From positions 310,001 through 374,000 of the forward strand of contig CAVTZY010000024.1 of NCBI GenBank assembly GCA_963739235.1: DNA of 64,000 nt, in the 5' to 3' direction. Position numbers and translations under genes: made by a program. The stretch comes from JAFNAG01 sp963739235. Lineage in GTDB: Bacteria > Acidobacteriota > UBA6911. The notes beneath the pieces are model-generated. The model worked only from the letters and a program-made list of their open reading frames with translations, ran no database searches and was not told the DNA's origin. Shown one piece after another: positions 45,036 through 55,143 of this stretch. Position 1 is the stretch's first letter; the number at the start of each line of letters is the position of its first letter.

Positions 45036-46892
45036 ATGTGCGGCATCTGTGGCATCGTCGACCATACTGACAAGCCCATCAGCGAACCGGAGCTCTGGCG
45101 GATGATCCGCCGCATCGGGCATAGGGGCCCGGATGATTGCGGCGTCCGGATTCTCGGCGCCGCAGGCCTGGGACATGCGCGGCTTTCCATCATCGATCTG
45201 TCGGCAGCCGGGCACCAGCCGATGGCGAATGAGGATGGCACGTTGTGGATCACTTACAACGGCGAACTCTACAACTATCTCGACTTGCGCAGCAGGCTTG
45301 AAGGTCGTCACTCTTTCCGCTCGCGCACCGACACCGAGGTCATCCTGCATGCTTATGAGGAGTGGGGCGAGGATTGTGTAAGGAAATTCAACGGCATTTT
45401 CGCTTTTGCGATCTACGATACCGTCAGCCGGCAGCTGTTTGCGGCCCGCGATCCTGTCGGTGTCAAACCATTCTACTATTCCTGCAGCGGGGGCCGCTTT
45501 GTCTTCGCGTCGGAGGTCAAGGCGCTGTTTGCGCTCGACCTCTCCCCCGCGGTTGCGAAGGAGAATGTGGCCGAGTATCTGATGTACGGCTGGCTGGCGG
45601 ACGAACGCACGCTGTTCGCCGGCGTCAAGTCTCTCGAGCCCGGCCATCATCTCAGCGTAAAAGCGCCCGCAGAGGTCAGAGTCACCCGTTATTATGCGCC
45701 CGCCTCAAGGGTCGATCCCCAAGAATACCAGCGCTGGAACCGCGCGCGTCCTGAGGAAGTGGTCGAACACTGCTCTCAGTTGCTCGAGCAGAGCGTTACC
45801 GGTCAAATGATCAGCGACGTTCCTGTCGGGACTTTATGCAGCGGCGGGGTTGACTCCAGCCTGGTCACCGCACTTGCCTTGAGACACAACCGGCAAACGC
45901 AGATATTCAATGTCAGCCTGAGTGATGACGCCGGTTTGAGCGAGGAGCCTTACGCCCGCGCGGTCGCGGAGCATCTGGGAATCGATATTCACTACTATCA
46001 CCTGGATCGCCGCCGCTTTCGCGAGGCTCTGGTGGAGACCATCTACCACAGCGACTTCCCCCTCTACAATCTGAATGCCGTTCCCGTTTACTACATCAGC
46101 CGTGTCGCTCGTGAAAACGGCGTGAAGGTGCTGCTGGCCGGCGAGGGGGGCGACGAGCTTTTCGGAGGATATTCATGGCGCTACGAGAGGCTTTACCGCA
46201 ACGTGCGCATGCGCAGGCGCTATGGGCGCTGGGTCGCGGGCCTGCTCCACCGCACCATGGATCTGGCCCACTTGTATCCGGAGAGCCTCTTTCATCATAA
46301 CTTTCGCGCCACTGCCGATGATGTTGGCAATGCACTCCATTTTGCTTCCGGATTTTTCCGCCGCGCGGCCCGCTACGAGGAGAGCCTTTCGGCATACTCT
46401 TTTCTTGCCCGCCCGGAGGAACGGCACGCCCAGGCGGCGATGCTCACCGACATCCGGGAATATCTCGAGCACCTGCTCAACCGCGAGGACAAGCATACCA
46501 TGCAGGCGTCGGTGGAATGCCGAGTACCGCTTCTCGATCTCCGCGTTGTTGAGTTCGCAATCAACCTCCCCTACAAATACAAGGTGCATCGCCACGAGGG
46601 CAAATGGCTGCTGAAGAATGTGGCCGAACGCTACTTGCCGCGCGCCGTGATCTACCGGCCCAAACTGGGCTTCAATCTGCCCGTGAAGGAATACCTCGAC
46701 TGCTCGAGCGCGATCTTTCAAGGGGGATTTTGGGAGAGTTGCTTCGGCATCAGGCCGGATGCGATCGCCCGGCAACAGGGGCACGGCCAAGGATCGTTCT
46801 GGTATGCCTTTCTCATGACCGAGATCTGGGGCCGCCTCTTTTTTAATGGCGATTCCCCGGAATCGGTAACGATTATGCTGAACGCAGCATGA
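45036..46892 (+). CDS. Asparagine synthase B-type amidotransferase, copy 1
   Basis: 618 aa from the ATG at 45036, which exposes the catalytic Cys2 (MCGICG) of the class II glutaminase domain (~1-210, with GHRGPDD and YNGELYNY). The synthetase domain follows, with the PP-loop LCSGGVDSSL near residue 268 and GEGGDELFGGY. In polysaccharide clusters this family amidates uronic acids or other carboxyls rather than making Asn. The gene lies between the carbamoyltransferase (five bases upstream) and a GT4 gene (ATGA overlap). Confidence 0.88.
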   Translation: MCGICGIVDHTDKPISEPELWRMIRRIGHRGPDDCGVRILGAAGLGHARLSIIDLSAAGHQPMANEDGTLWITYNGELYNYLDLRSRLEGRHSFRSRTDTEVILHAYEEWGEDCVRKFNGIFAFAIYDTVSRQLFAARDPVGVKPFYYSCSGGRFVFASEVKALFALDLSPAVAKENVAEYLMYGWLADERTLFAGVKSLEPGHHLSVKAPAEVRVTRYYAPASRVDPQEYQRWNRARPEEVVEHCSQLLEQSVTGQMISDVPVGTLCSGGVDSSLVTALALRHNRQTQIFNVSLSDDAGLSEEPYARAVAEHLGIDIHYYHLDRRRFREALVETIYHSDFPLYNLNAVPVYYISRVARENGVKVLLAGEGGDELFGGYSWRYERLYRNVRMRRRYGRWVAGLLHRTMDLAHLYPESLFHHNFRATADDVGNALHFASGFFRRAARYEESLSAYSFLARPEERHAQAAMLTDIREYLEHLLNREDKHTMQASVECRVPLLDLRVVEFAINLPYKYKVHRHEGKWLLKNVAERYLPRAVIYRPKLGFNLPVKEYLDCSSAIFQGGFWESCFGIRPDAIARQQGHGQGSFWYAFLMTEIWGRLFFNGDSPESVTIMLNAA

Positions 46893-48313
46893 AAAACGCG
46901 CTTATCATCAGTTACTACTTCCCTCCCGCCGGCGGTCCCGGTGTGCAACGCGTCGCCAAGCACGTGAAGTACCTGCGGGAGTGGGGCTACAACCCAATCG
47001 TGATAACGGCGACACCTGAAGATTACGTTCGTTGCTCTGAACTCTCGATGCCGCTGGATGATTCAATGGAGCGGGACATTCCTGCGGACACCGAGATCCA
47101 TCGAGTTCCCTCACGCCAGCCCTTTCGTTTCTTCGCATGGTTGAGACGGATGCGGCTTGAATATCTGCGCGAGCTGCTTTTCGTCCCGGATTCCGCGCTG
47201 ACCTGGGTGATACCAGCCATGCTTCGGGCGCGGCGCATCGCGCGGGCGAAGCCCATTGATATCATATATACCTCGGTAAAACCACACAGCGTCGCCATCG
47301 CCGGTTGGGCTCTCCAACATATACTGGCGAAACCCTGGGTACTGGACTTGCGCGATCCCTGGACCCAGTACTTCCTGGCGACCTACCCGACACGCCTGCA
47401 TTACCGAGCCGAATGCTGGCTCGAACGATCTCTGCTTCGGCAGGCCGATCACGTGATTATGATCACCCCTACCGCCCGTAAGAACCTGCTGCAACGATGT
47501 GGCTTCCTGTCAACCGAGAAGGTCAGTTGCATAACCAACGGGTATGACGATGAGGACTTTTCCAGCAGCCCGAACAGAAGCGTTTCGAGCGCGACCTTTT
47601 CCTTCGTTTATACCGGCGTCTTTTGCGGGGGACCAACGCCCACAGTAATTGCAGGCGCACGATCCTTAGAATCCCTGTGGAAGCGGACACGCAACTCCCT
47701 GGCCTACACACCGCGCCGGTTTGACGGCTTGGCTCACTCGCCCAAATTCCTGCTCGATGCCCTGCAAGAACTGCTCGACGAGCGTCCCGACTTGCGCGGA
47801 AGGATTCGCCTGATCCACATCGGGCCATTCAGCGAGGCAAACGCACAATACTTGAAGCAACTGGGGCTGACGGGAATCATCGATGCACGTGGATACGTGC
47901 CGCATTCGGAAGCCATTCGCTGCCTGGAGCAAAGCGATGCGGCCTTTCTCTGCCTCGCGGATTCACCGGCCGGCGAGCGCAATGACTGTGTGCCCCAAAA
48001 AGCATATGAATATCTCGGCGCGCGCAAACCTATTCTTGCGCTCCTGCCGGATGGGGATGCCAGGGATTTTCTCGAACGCGCCGGGACTGCGCTGTTATGT
48101 CGGCCGCGCGATATTCAGGCGATCAAAACAGCCATCATCGGCTTTCTGGACGGCAACTTGACCCTTCGCCCTGACGAGCCCTTTATTCGGGGTTTTGAGC
48201 GGCGAAATCTGGCCTGTCAGTTGGCACGGATCTTTGATCGTGAGCTAAAACTTGCCGGCGCAGGGAGGGAAACCGTTACCAGCGATGCGGCGATTCACAG
48301 GATTGCCTCTTGA
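46889..48313 (+). CDS. Family 4-like glycosyltransferase
   Basis: 474 aa. The N-terminal motif YYFPPAGGPGVQRVAKHVKYL and the Rossmann-like region with KPWVLDLRDPWTQYF are typical of the GT4 subset often found beside asparagine synthase-like genes. The C-terminal half has VPHSEAIRCLEQSDAAFLCL and YEYLGARKPILALLPDG. Longer than average, owing to an insertion around residues 245-275. Overlaps the upstream gene by four bases. Confidence 0.8.
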   Translation: MKNALIISYYFPPAGGPGVQRVAKHVKYLREWGYNPIVITATPEDYVRCSELSMPLDDSMERDIPADTEIHRVPSRQPFRFFAWLRRMRLEYLRELLFVPDSALTWVIPAMLRARRIARAKPIDIIYTSVKPHSVAIAGWALQHILAKPWVLDLRDPWTQYFLATYPTRLHYRAECWLERSLLRQADHVIMITPTARKNLLQRCGFLSTEKVSCITNGYDDEDFSSSPNRSVSSATFSFVYTGVFCGGPTPTVIAGARSLESLWKRTRNSLAYTPRRFDGLAHSPKFLLDALQELLDERPDLRGRIRLIHIGPFSEANAQYLKQLGLTGIIDARGYVPHSEAIRCLEQSDAAFLCLADSPAGERNDCVPQKAYEYLGARKPILALLPDGDARDFLERAGTALLCRPRDIQAIKTAIIGFLDGNLTLRPDEPFIRGFERRNLACQLARIFDRELKLAGAGRETVTSDAAIHRIAS

Positions 48314-48405
48314 GTCGTTAACCTGCTTTTTTCCAGCATCCCCTCGAGTGGGTGAGGACTTAAAAATCCTATGGCGCAACCAAACCTCAAGGGCACGCTA
48401 GAATA

Positions 48406-49326
48406 ATGGTTGAAATCTCGGTCATTATACCGGCTCGTAATCGTTCGGAAGATCTGCGCCGCTGCCTGGAAGCCCTGTTCAAGCAGGATGTCCCGTCCTC
48501 ACGCTTTGAAGTGATTGTCTGTGATGACGGTTCCGAGGAAGATCTGGTTCCGGTCGTGGGGAGGATGCGAGAAAGAGGACTGGATGTGCGGATAGTGCGA
48601 CAGCCTTCCAGGGGTCCCGCCGCGGCGCGAAACCTTGGTATTCGATCTGCCCGCGGCGAAATAATCGCGATGACCGACAGCGATACGCTGCCTGATCGGT
48701 CGTGGTTATGCAAGCTCTGGGAAGTATTGCAGTCTGATTCAGCCGCAGTAGGAGTAGAAGGCCGGGTGTGTTCTCCGGAGGATGACAGGTATGGCCCCCT
48801 CGGTGAGGGCCCCAGCAATCTTACCGGCGGTGTCTATCTTACCTGCAACTGTGCCTACCGCAAACATGTGCTGCTGGCAATCGGCGGCTTTGACGAATCC
48901 TTCCCGTATCCGGCATACGAAGATGCGGAACTGGCTGCCCTGGTTCTGCAGGTCGGGAAAATCGCCTGGCAGCCCGAAGCGCTTGTCATTCATCCCAGGC
49001 GGCAGTTCACGCTCCGGACAATCCTGAAAAAGCTGCGATACTGGGAATTCGTCCTGATCATGGGATATCGTTACGGGTATCTCGCCTGGAAGCAGTATCC
49101 CGTCACGCATCCGCGCCTGCGGGTAGCTGCACTCTCCACGATAGCGCTGCCCTTGGCTAAGCTGAGAACCGCCGCATCCTGGATAGGGCTTCAACCCGGA
49201 TCGGCCCTGAAGTTGGCGGTTTTCGGGATTGTTGAGTCGCTGGGGGCATTGGCGCTGGTAATCCCCAAGGTCATTCTGGGTGCGCACAGCTTCAAGGCAC
49301 CACGCCGCCGCTACCTGGACACCTGA
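48406..49326 (+). CDS. Family 2 glycosyltransferase
   Basis: 306 aa. ISVIIPARNRSEDLRRCLEA opens a GT-A fold; VIVCDDGSEED and the DxD-like MTDSDTLP (~90) bind donor and metal; GGFDESFPYPAYEDAEL is the acceptor-side ED motif. The C-terminal third has one or two hydrophobic segments (LKLAVFGIVESLGALALVI), so it may be membrane-associated. 92 bp separates it from the gene upstream. Confidence 0.85.
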   Translation: MVEISVIIPARNRSEDLRRCLEALFKQDVPSSRFEVIVCDDGSEEDLVPVVGRMRERGLDVRIVRQPSRGPAAARNLGIRSARGEIIAMTDSDTLPDRSWLCKLWEVLQSDSAAVGVEGRVCSPEDDRYGPLGEGPSNLTGGVYLTCNCAYRKHVLLAIGGFDESFPYPAYEDAELAALVLQVGKIAWQPEALVIHPRRQFTLRTILKKLRYWEFVLIMGYRYGYLAWKQYPVTHPRLRVAALSTIALPLAKLRTAASWIGLQPGSALKLAVFGIVESLGALALVIPKVILGAHSFKAPRRRYLDT

Positions 49327-49338
49327 GACTTGCCCAAA

Positions 49339-50280
49339 ATGAGCGTACAGGCCTGCAATCTCTGCGGCACCCTCGATCAGGAGTTGCTCTTCGAAGCCTT
49401 CGGCTATCCGATCACGAGGTGCCGGAAATGCGGCTTGGTTTTTACTGGAACTGCAACCTCGGAAACCGCTGATCGATACTACCGCATGGAGTATTTCTGC
49501 TCGGCGCGCGACTACGCCGAAAGTCTCATGCAAAAGACGGCAGCAACCGTCGATTCGGATCGAGAAGAATGCGTGCGCCAAGTGGCCTCGCTGGCACGGC
49601 GGGCTGTCGGCAACATCCTGGATGTGGGTTGTGCCGCTGGAGCACTCCTGGCGGCATTCAAACATGCGGGTTGGAACTGCGTCGGCGTTGAGCCCTCAAG
49701 GGAAATGGCAGACTACGCCCGCCGGCACGTAGGTCTTGAGGTTTACGAAGGCACACTGGAAACATCCAAGCTGCCGGCAGAATTCTTCGACGTGGTAACA
49801 GCAGTTCACGTTCTTGAACACAGCCCCGATCCGGGAAGATTCATCAAATGCTGCCGACGCCTGCTCAGGAAAAAAGGCCTCCTCCTAGTCGAGGTGCCGG
49901 ACTTCGGTTCACGCCAGGCTCGCCGACGCGGGAGTTCATGGATCCCGCTGTATCCGGACACACATCTTTACCACTTCACATCGAAGACGCTTGCGCGGTT
50001 CCTCCATAAACACGATTTCGGAGTGCTTCGTGTTCGGCGCTGTGGAGGTCTGGGCATAATCTCTGCGCAGCTCCCTACAAGATCTGAAACTGCGCACCCA
50101 GGCTTGTCCGAAGCCTCCTCCGGTGCATCTTCATTGGCCGGCAACCTCATGCGCTTCCTGTATGAGAATCGTGAAAAGTTCTATCGTGTGCCGGCGCTCC
50201 GGCACCTTCTGCGCTATACCTACTGGCATTTATTCCACATGAATGAGTATCTGCGTGTCTATGCGGTGCGCACAACCTGA
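49339..50280 (+). CDS. SAM methyltransferase with N-terminal zinc ribbon
   Basis: 313 aa from the ATG at 49339 (a TTG three codons upstream is possible). The N-terminus has two CxxC pairs (CNLCG and CRKCG), a zinc ribbon, and the central part is a Methyltransf_23 domain: NILDVGCAAGALLAAFKHAG, then VTAVHVLEHSPDPGRF. LLVEVPDFGS and the YHFTSKTLARFLHKHDF segment are typical of the family seen in O-antigen clusters. Third methyltransferase of the cluster. Confidence 0.82.
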   Translation: MSVQACNLCGTLDQELLFEAFGYPITRCRKCGLVFTGTATSETADRYYRMEYFCSARDYAESLMQKTAATVDSDREECVRQVASLARRAVGNILDVGCAAGALLAAFKHAGWNCVGVEPSREMADYARRHVGLEVYEGTLETSKLPAEFFDVVTAVHVLEHSPDPGRFIKCCRRLLRKKGLLLVEVPDFGSRQARRRGSSWIPLYPDTHLYHFTSKTLARFLHKHDFGVLRVRRCGGLGIISAQLPTRSETAHPGLSEASSGASSLAGNLMRFLYENREKFYRVPALRHLLRYTYWHLFHMNEYLRVYAVRTT

Positions 50281-50288
50281 GAGGCTTG

Positions 50289-51335
50289 ATGATCACGCAT
50301 CCGTTGTGCTGCAATACGGGGATCGAAAGCCAATCTAAACTCAATATGTCAGTTCCCAGCGTTTTTATCGTCCTGCTGACCTACAATATGAAAACAGAAG
50401 CGCAATGCTGCCTCCGATCACTGCAGAAACTGGCCTATCCAAATTACCGCATCATTGTAGTGGATAACGGTTCCGGCGACGGCACCGAAACAATGTTGCG
50501 CAACGAATTCCCTTCGCTGATGGCGATCCAAACGGGGGAGAACCTTGGTTACACCGGTGGCAACAACCGCGGCATCCACCACGCTCTGTCGGAAAACGCG
50601 GACTACGTGTTGGTGTTGAATCCCGACATCGTTCTTGTCAATCCGCATTTCATCGATGAGATGGTGGCCCATATGGAGACACATCCCGAGGTGGGCATTG
50701 CCGGGCCCCGCGTTTTCGGGCCGGAAACCGGCTCAGTTCAAAACACGGTCCTGTTTACTCCCGGATTGTGGCGCAACATCGTTCATTGGGTACGATACCG
50801 AATCAATCCGCAATTCGCGCATCTCTCCGGAGATCGCATCGTGGACGCCGAGGTGCTGAACGGCGTGTGCATTTTGATCCGCGCGTCTTGTCTCCGGCAG
50901 ATCGGGTTATTTGATCCGAACATTTTCATGTACATAGAAGACGTAGATATGGATCATCGGGCACACCTTCATGGGTGGCGGGTGCGCTATCTGCCCGTTG
51001 ACAGCGTTGTTCACCGGCGCAGATCCGGCGACTGCCACAGCACGAGTCTGGTTAATTTCCTGCTTAAGCGGAATACCGTTTACTATCTGCACAAGGCCGG
51101 CAGATCGCTGGAGGCATGGTCCTATGCCGTGATCTCGCTTGTCATGACCGGAATTCACATCCTCTGGCCGTTCCGCCGTTCCGCCGTCGTTCCGGAGCTG
51201 CGTTTCCTCGGGCGCCTCTGGGCCGCCTATTGGCAAATCTTCAAAGGTATTCCCTACGGACAGTCTTTCGGTCCTCCATACGTATCAATCCCCTATGAAA
51301 GTGCTGCTGCTCACCAATATACCCACGCCCTATAA
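50289..51335 (+). CDS. Family 2 glycosyltransferase, rhamnosyltransferase-like
   Basis: 348 aa from the ATG at 50289 (GAGAGG upstream). FIVLLTYNMKTEAQCCLRSL, VVDNGSGDGTE, YVLVLNPDIVLVNP (NxD in place of DxD) and FMYIEDVDMDHRAHLHGW are the standard motifs of WbbL/RfbF-like GT2 enzymes. The C-terminal ~70 residues include a hydrophobic helix. The end overlaps the next GT4 gene by 41 bp. Confidence 0.87.
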   Translation: MITHPLCCNTGIESQSKLNMSVPSVFIVLLTYNMKTEAQCCLRSLQKLAYPNYRIIVVDNGSGDGTETMLRNEFPSLMAIQTGENLGYTGGNNRGIHHALSENADYVLVLNPDIVLVNPHFIDEMVAHMETHPEVGIAGPRVFGPETGSVQNTVLFTPGLWRNIVHWVRYRINPQFAHLSGDRIVDAEVLNGVCILIRASCLRQIGLFDPNIFMYIEDVDMDHRAHLHGWRVRYLPVDSVVHRRRSGDCHSTSLVNFLLKRNTVYYLHKAGRSLEAWSYAVISLVMTGIHILWPFRRSAVVPELRFLGRLWAAYWQIFKGIPYGQSFGPPYVSIPYESAAAHQYTHAL

Positions 51336-52512
51336 CCTTCCGGTTTTCCGCCAGGTTCATCAGGATGTGGATTGGTCCTTGACGGTCTGTTACGCCTCCT
51401 CGGCAAATAAAGATATCGGCTGGCGACCGGATCGGCTTTCGCACCCCGGGGGATATGAAAGTCTGATGCTCGATGTCAGGGGGCCGTACCTAAGGCGAGT
51501 GTTGGGCGCCTCTCTTGCAGCCGCCCTTACTTTGCGGGAACGTCTCAACCAGATGAAGCCCGAGTATGTGATCGTGTACGGCTACAGTCAAATCCCACAG
51601 TTGACCGCAATCGCATGGTCGATTGCCACGGCGACGCCGTTCGCCGTTCTCGGCGACTCGAACATCTACGCCGATTGCGTAAAAGGTATCAAACGGTCGG
51701 CAAAGAGATGCTGGCTCCACTACCTGGGGCACAAAGCAGCTGCCATAATGGTCGTGGGAACAGCCAACCGCCGGTTCTGGGAATCCTATGGCGCCCCGGC
51801 CTGCAAGCTCTTTGATGCGCCTTTTGCCGTCGACAATGAACACTTCGCGCGCTCAAAAACGGAACGGAGTTCAGAAGCAGCCGCGCTGAGCGACCAGATG
51901 GGCATCGCCGGGAAGACCATCTTTATCTACGTCGGCCGTCTGGTTCAGAGCAAAAATGTCGATCTCCTGATTCGCGCCGCCATGCAATTGCCGGATGCGA
52001 ATGTGGGGGTGCTTATTATTGGCGACGGACCGGAACGGCGGGCACTGGAAAAACTGGCATGCTGCGCGCGCAACATTGTTTTTGCCGGTCGAGTGGCCAA
52101 CAAGGATCTGCCGCTCTATTACGCCCTGGCGCACGCATTGGTGCTACCATCGCGCCGGGAACCATGGGGATTGGTTGTGAACGAAGCCATGGCCTCGGGG
52201 CTCGCGATTATTGCTCATCGGCATTGCGGCGCTGCGGTGGATCTCGTGGATGCTGAAAATGGAGCGGTGCTCGAATCTTTTTCGGTCGAGGAACTGGTGG
52301 CAGCGATGCGTAGGATTGCCGGAAATCAGGAGCGCCGTCAGCAAATGCAGATGAGGTCCCGCCAAAAGATCGGACAATGGTCAATCCAGGCATTCGCTCA
52401 CGGCATCGTGCACGCAGTGGAGTCGACCGCGACGCGACCAAGGAATCCCGCCGCCGGGCAATCCCTCGGATGGGCCGCATCAGAAAGTACCGATATCCGT
52501 GCTGGAAAATAG
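51295..52512 (+). CDS. Family 4 glycosyltransferase
   Basis: 405 aa. The acceptor domain starts MKVLLLTNIPTPYNLPVFRQ; the donor domain has FIYVGRLVQSKNVDLLIRA and VLPSRREPWGLVVNEAMASG with the E-x7-E pair. The segment WGLVVNEAMASGLAIIAHRH is typical of the EPS/WcaI-like branch. Overlaps both neighbours, so translation is coupled. Confidence 0.85.
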   Translation: MKVLLLTNIPTPYNLPVFRQVHQDVDWSLTVCYASSANKDIGWRPDRLSHPGGYESLMLDVRGPYLRRVLGASLAAALTLRERLNQMKPEYVIVYGYSQIPQLTAIAWSIATATPFAVLGDSNIYADCVKGIKRSAKRCWLHYLGHKAAAIMVVGTANRRFWESYGAPACKLFDAPFAVDNEHFARSKTERSSEAAALSDQMGIAGKTIFIYVGRLVQSKNVDLLIRAAMQLPDANVGVLIIGDGPERRALEKLACCARNIVFAGRVANKDLPLYYALAHALVLPSRREPWGLVVNEAMASGLAIIAHRHCGAAVDLVDAENGAVLESFSVEELVAAMRRIAGNQERRQQMQMRSRQKIGQWSIQAFAHGIVHAVESTATRPRNPAAGQSLGWAASESTDIRAGK

Positions 52513-53836
52513 GATTTTGTTTCCGAAGGTCTGTCAGGCAGTGCTGGTGCTGTCACTTTCAGTCCTTCTGTCTCAACTGCTCGTCAGCCCCGATCCTGTC
52601 ATGTTGGGCGCTATTCTGGCGGGAACCGCCCTGGTCGCGACCCTGCTGTGGTATGAAAAGCTCTCACTTCCGGTGCTGCTGGCAACATTCTTCGGGGCAG
52701 GCATGGGCATCCCCTTTCGCAATATTGCGGAAATCGTACGGTGGGTTGTTTTGGGCATCGCCGCCGCCGCTGGTCTCCTGTTCTGGGTCACGGCCAAAAA
52801 GCAGTTCCGTTTCGGGCACATTCATCTGCTGGCAGCGCTGAGCACGGCAATCCTGGTTCTCTCGTACAATGTCTCGCCTAATCCTAGAATGACGATCCTC
52901 AAAGGCGGCAGTGTCGGCCTCCTGTTTCTCTACTGCTCTTTTGGAGGCCTTCTCTTTATCAGGAGCAGGGAAAGGTCCTTCTTTAGCGGAGCAAAACTCG
53001 CCTGTGAAGCGGCCGTTTATGCCATTGCAATCTGCTATCTTATTCTGGCTGACCCGGTGTTCGGAAATCCCAATTCACTCGGCGCTATCACGGCCATTCT
53101 CATCTGGCCGATCCTGTTCTGGGATCTCTTGACCACACCCAAGGGTCCAGTTTGGTATCGCAAGCTCTGCGCTCTGCTTCTTTGTGCCTGGCTTCTGTAT
53201 AACAGTCTCGCCCGTGCCAGCTTCATGGCCGCCGCCGTGGCCTCGCTTTTTGTGCTATTCGCCATGCGCCGCAAAAAACTGATAATCGCATTCGGGGTCT
53301 GCTCGCTGCTGGGTGCGATTGCCATTTCCACTTTCAGGCCCGGTGACTGGAACACGCTGATTGCGGGAGTGATGTATAAGAGAATGAAAGACACGGAAAT
53401 CCTCGAATCGCGCCGCCCTCGTTGGCAGCAAGCGATCGAAGAGATCAAGCAGGCCCCCTGGTTTGGCAGCGGCTTCGGCGCCGCCAAAAACATCAGCGAG
53501 ATGTGGTCGGGAGGGGTTGCTACTCAGGGTCTGAACCGGGAGCGCGGAAGCAGCTACCTGACCCTGGTTGCCAGTGTCGGATTTTTGGGAGCTGTTCCTG
53601 CAGTATTGCTTTTGGTTTTGCTCCTTGCCAGGATCCGGGCAGCCTGCAAACGGGTGCGCCTCAGCGGCAACTCTCTTGACCCATCCATTCCGACAGCCGC
53701 CCTGGTGCTGGCCGGCCTGTGTCACGCGCTCTTTGAGGACTGGCTCCTTGCTGCCGGCTACTACCTCACTGTCGTCTTCTGGATCCTGGCGTTCTTCCTG
53801 GTCAACCGCGAAGATGCGGCTCGGCATCAAGAGTGA
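52499..53836 (+). CDS. Wzy/WaaL-type O-antigen polymerase or ligase
   Basis: 445 aa beginning with GTG at 52499, inside the preceding gene. Ten or more hydrophobic segments, with the large loop (~300-350) RRPRWQQAIEEIKQAPWFGSGFGA that matches the O-antigen polymerase/ligase (PF04932) loop, including the WFGSGFG motif. Only sequence context separates polymerase from ligase; in an ABC-export cluster it could also ligate the chain to its anchor. Confidence 0.8.
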   Translation: MLENRILFPKVCQAVLVLSLSVLLSQLLVSPDPVMLGAILAGTALVATLLWYEKLSLPVLLATFFGAGMGIPFRNIAEIVRWVVLGIAAAAGLLFWVTAKKQFRFGHIHLLAALSTAILVLSYNVSPNPRMTILKGGSVGLLFLYCSFGGLLFIRSRERSFFSGAKLACEAAVYAIAICYLILADPVFGNPNSLGAITAILIWPILFWDLLTTPKGPVWYRKLCALLLCAWLLYNSLARASFMAAAVASLFVLFAMRRKKLIIAFGVCSLLGAIAISTFRPGDWNTLIAGVMYKRMKDTEILESRRPRWQQAIEEIKQAPWFGSGFGAAKNISEMWSGGVATQGLNRERGSSYLTLVASVGFLGAVPAVLLLVLLLARIRAACKRVRLSGNSLDPSIPTAALVLAGLCHALFEDWLLAAGYYLTVVFWILAFFLVNREDAARHQE

Positions 53837-53861
53837 GGGAATTGTCAACTCAAGGATGGAA

Positions 53862-55100
53862 ATGCACATTTTCATAAACGCATCGACGGCGAGCGCGGGG
53901 GGAGGATTGACGTATCTGCGCAACGTGATCCCCCACTTCTCGGCTCGGCCACACATGAGAACCACAGTCCTGGCCGCGCGCGGATTTCTGCAGGATTTGA
54001 GGGAATTGCCCGGAGTTGCGTTCCTGGCAATGGAAGGGTTCGGCAGCAACGCCACAAATCGCTTCTGGCGCGAACAGATCATGCTGCCCGGCCTGATCCG
54101 CCGTTGCGGCTGCGATGTCTTGATTTCCGCGGGAAACATGGCTCTTTTCCATTCTCCCGTTCCGCAGATCCTTCTCGCCAGAAACGCCCTGTACACGTCG
54201 ACTGGTTTCTACGCTGATGCATGGGCCCGCAGGGACATGAGTCTGTGGATCGGTACGCGCATACGGGGATTATTTGCAAAGTGGTCCGTACTCAGGGCAG
54301 ATCGTGTGGTGACGCCGAGTGAATCGTTTGCCGACGAGGTGCGAGCCTGGGTGCGGAAAAAGTTGCTGCCCATCAGCGCAATTCCGCACGGATTCGACTC
54401 TGAAAGATTCTTCGGAGCAGACGAAGCGCTGCCGGAGCGCACACAGAGCCGCCTGTCGGAGGGCGATCACTGTCTGCGTCTCCTGTTCGTGAGTCATTAC
54501 AATTACTTTCGCAACTTCGATACTCTCATCCGCGCGCTCCCTCTCCTGAGGAGCCGGCTTCCGGAAAAACCGGTCAAACTGGTTCTTACCTGCAGGCTCC
54601 GCCCCGCGCCGGCGTGGGGCCCGTACGATCCAACCCGGACCGAAAGTCTGGTGCGCACACTGGGAGTTGCCGGCGATATCGTTGAGCTGGATCTTGTGCC
54701 TTATCCTTCGCTTCACAAGGTCTATCGCACCTGCGACATTTATGTAAACCCATCCTATGCCGAGTCTTTTGCCCACCCGCTGGTGGAAGCGATGGCATGC
54801 GGTCTCCCGGTTGTAGCGTCCGACCTGCCTGTGCATCGAGAGGTTTGCGGAGATGCAGCCCTGTATTTCCCTCGTTTCTCGCCGGATTCACTGGCCGAGC
54901 GCATTACTGAGCTTGCCTGCTCCCCTGAATTCGCCCTGGAATTGGGCGCTCGTGGGCTGGCACGCTCGAGAAATTATTCCTGGAAAAAGCACGTCGACCA
55001 GTTGATTTTTCTGGCGGCGCATTTGGTCGATGGCTGTGACGAAAGGAGTTCGTCGGCAACCGCTTCCGATCACCCCGGCATCGGTTGGCATTCATGTTAG
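53862..55100 (+). CDS. Family 4 glycosyltransferase
   Basis: 412 aa from the ATG at 53862, which AAGGA precedes; the frame is open upstream but there only shadows the polymerase gene. MHIFINASTASAGGGLTYLR opens a GT-B domain; RLLFVSHYNYFRNFDTLIRA and VYRTCDIYVNPSYAESFAHPLVEAMACG are the GT4 donor-site motifs. The tail overlaps the next frame. Confidence 0.85.
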   Translation: MHIFINASTASAGGGLTYLRNVIPHFSARPHMRTTVLAARGFLQDLRELPGVAFLAMEGFGSNATNRFWREQIMLPGLIRRCGCDVLISAGNMALFHSPVPQILLARNALYTSTGFYADAWARRDMSLWIGTRIRGLFAKWSVLRADRVVTPSESFADEVRAWVRKKLLPISAIPHGFDSERFFGADEALPERTQSRLSEGDHCLRLLFVSHYNYFRNFDTLIRALPLLRSRLPEKPVKLVLTCRLRPAPAWGPYDPTRTESLVRTLGVAGDIVELDLVPYPSLHKVYRTCDIYVNPSYAESFAHPLVEAMACGLPVVASDLPVHREVCGDAALYFPRFSPDSLAERITELACSPEFALELGARGLARSRNYSWKKHVDQLIFLAAHLVDGCDERSSSATASDHPGIGWHSC

Positions 55101-55143
55101 CTGGTACGATCTTTCCTGGTGTTGTTGCAGTTTATTCGATCCT

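Noticed and set aside
53568..53861. N-terminal extension of the GT4 protein at 53862
   Set aside because: The residues shadow the end of the polymerase gene and carry no glycosyltransferase motif; AAGGA precedes the ATG at 53862.
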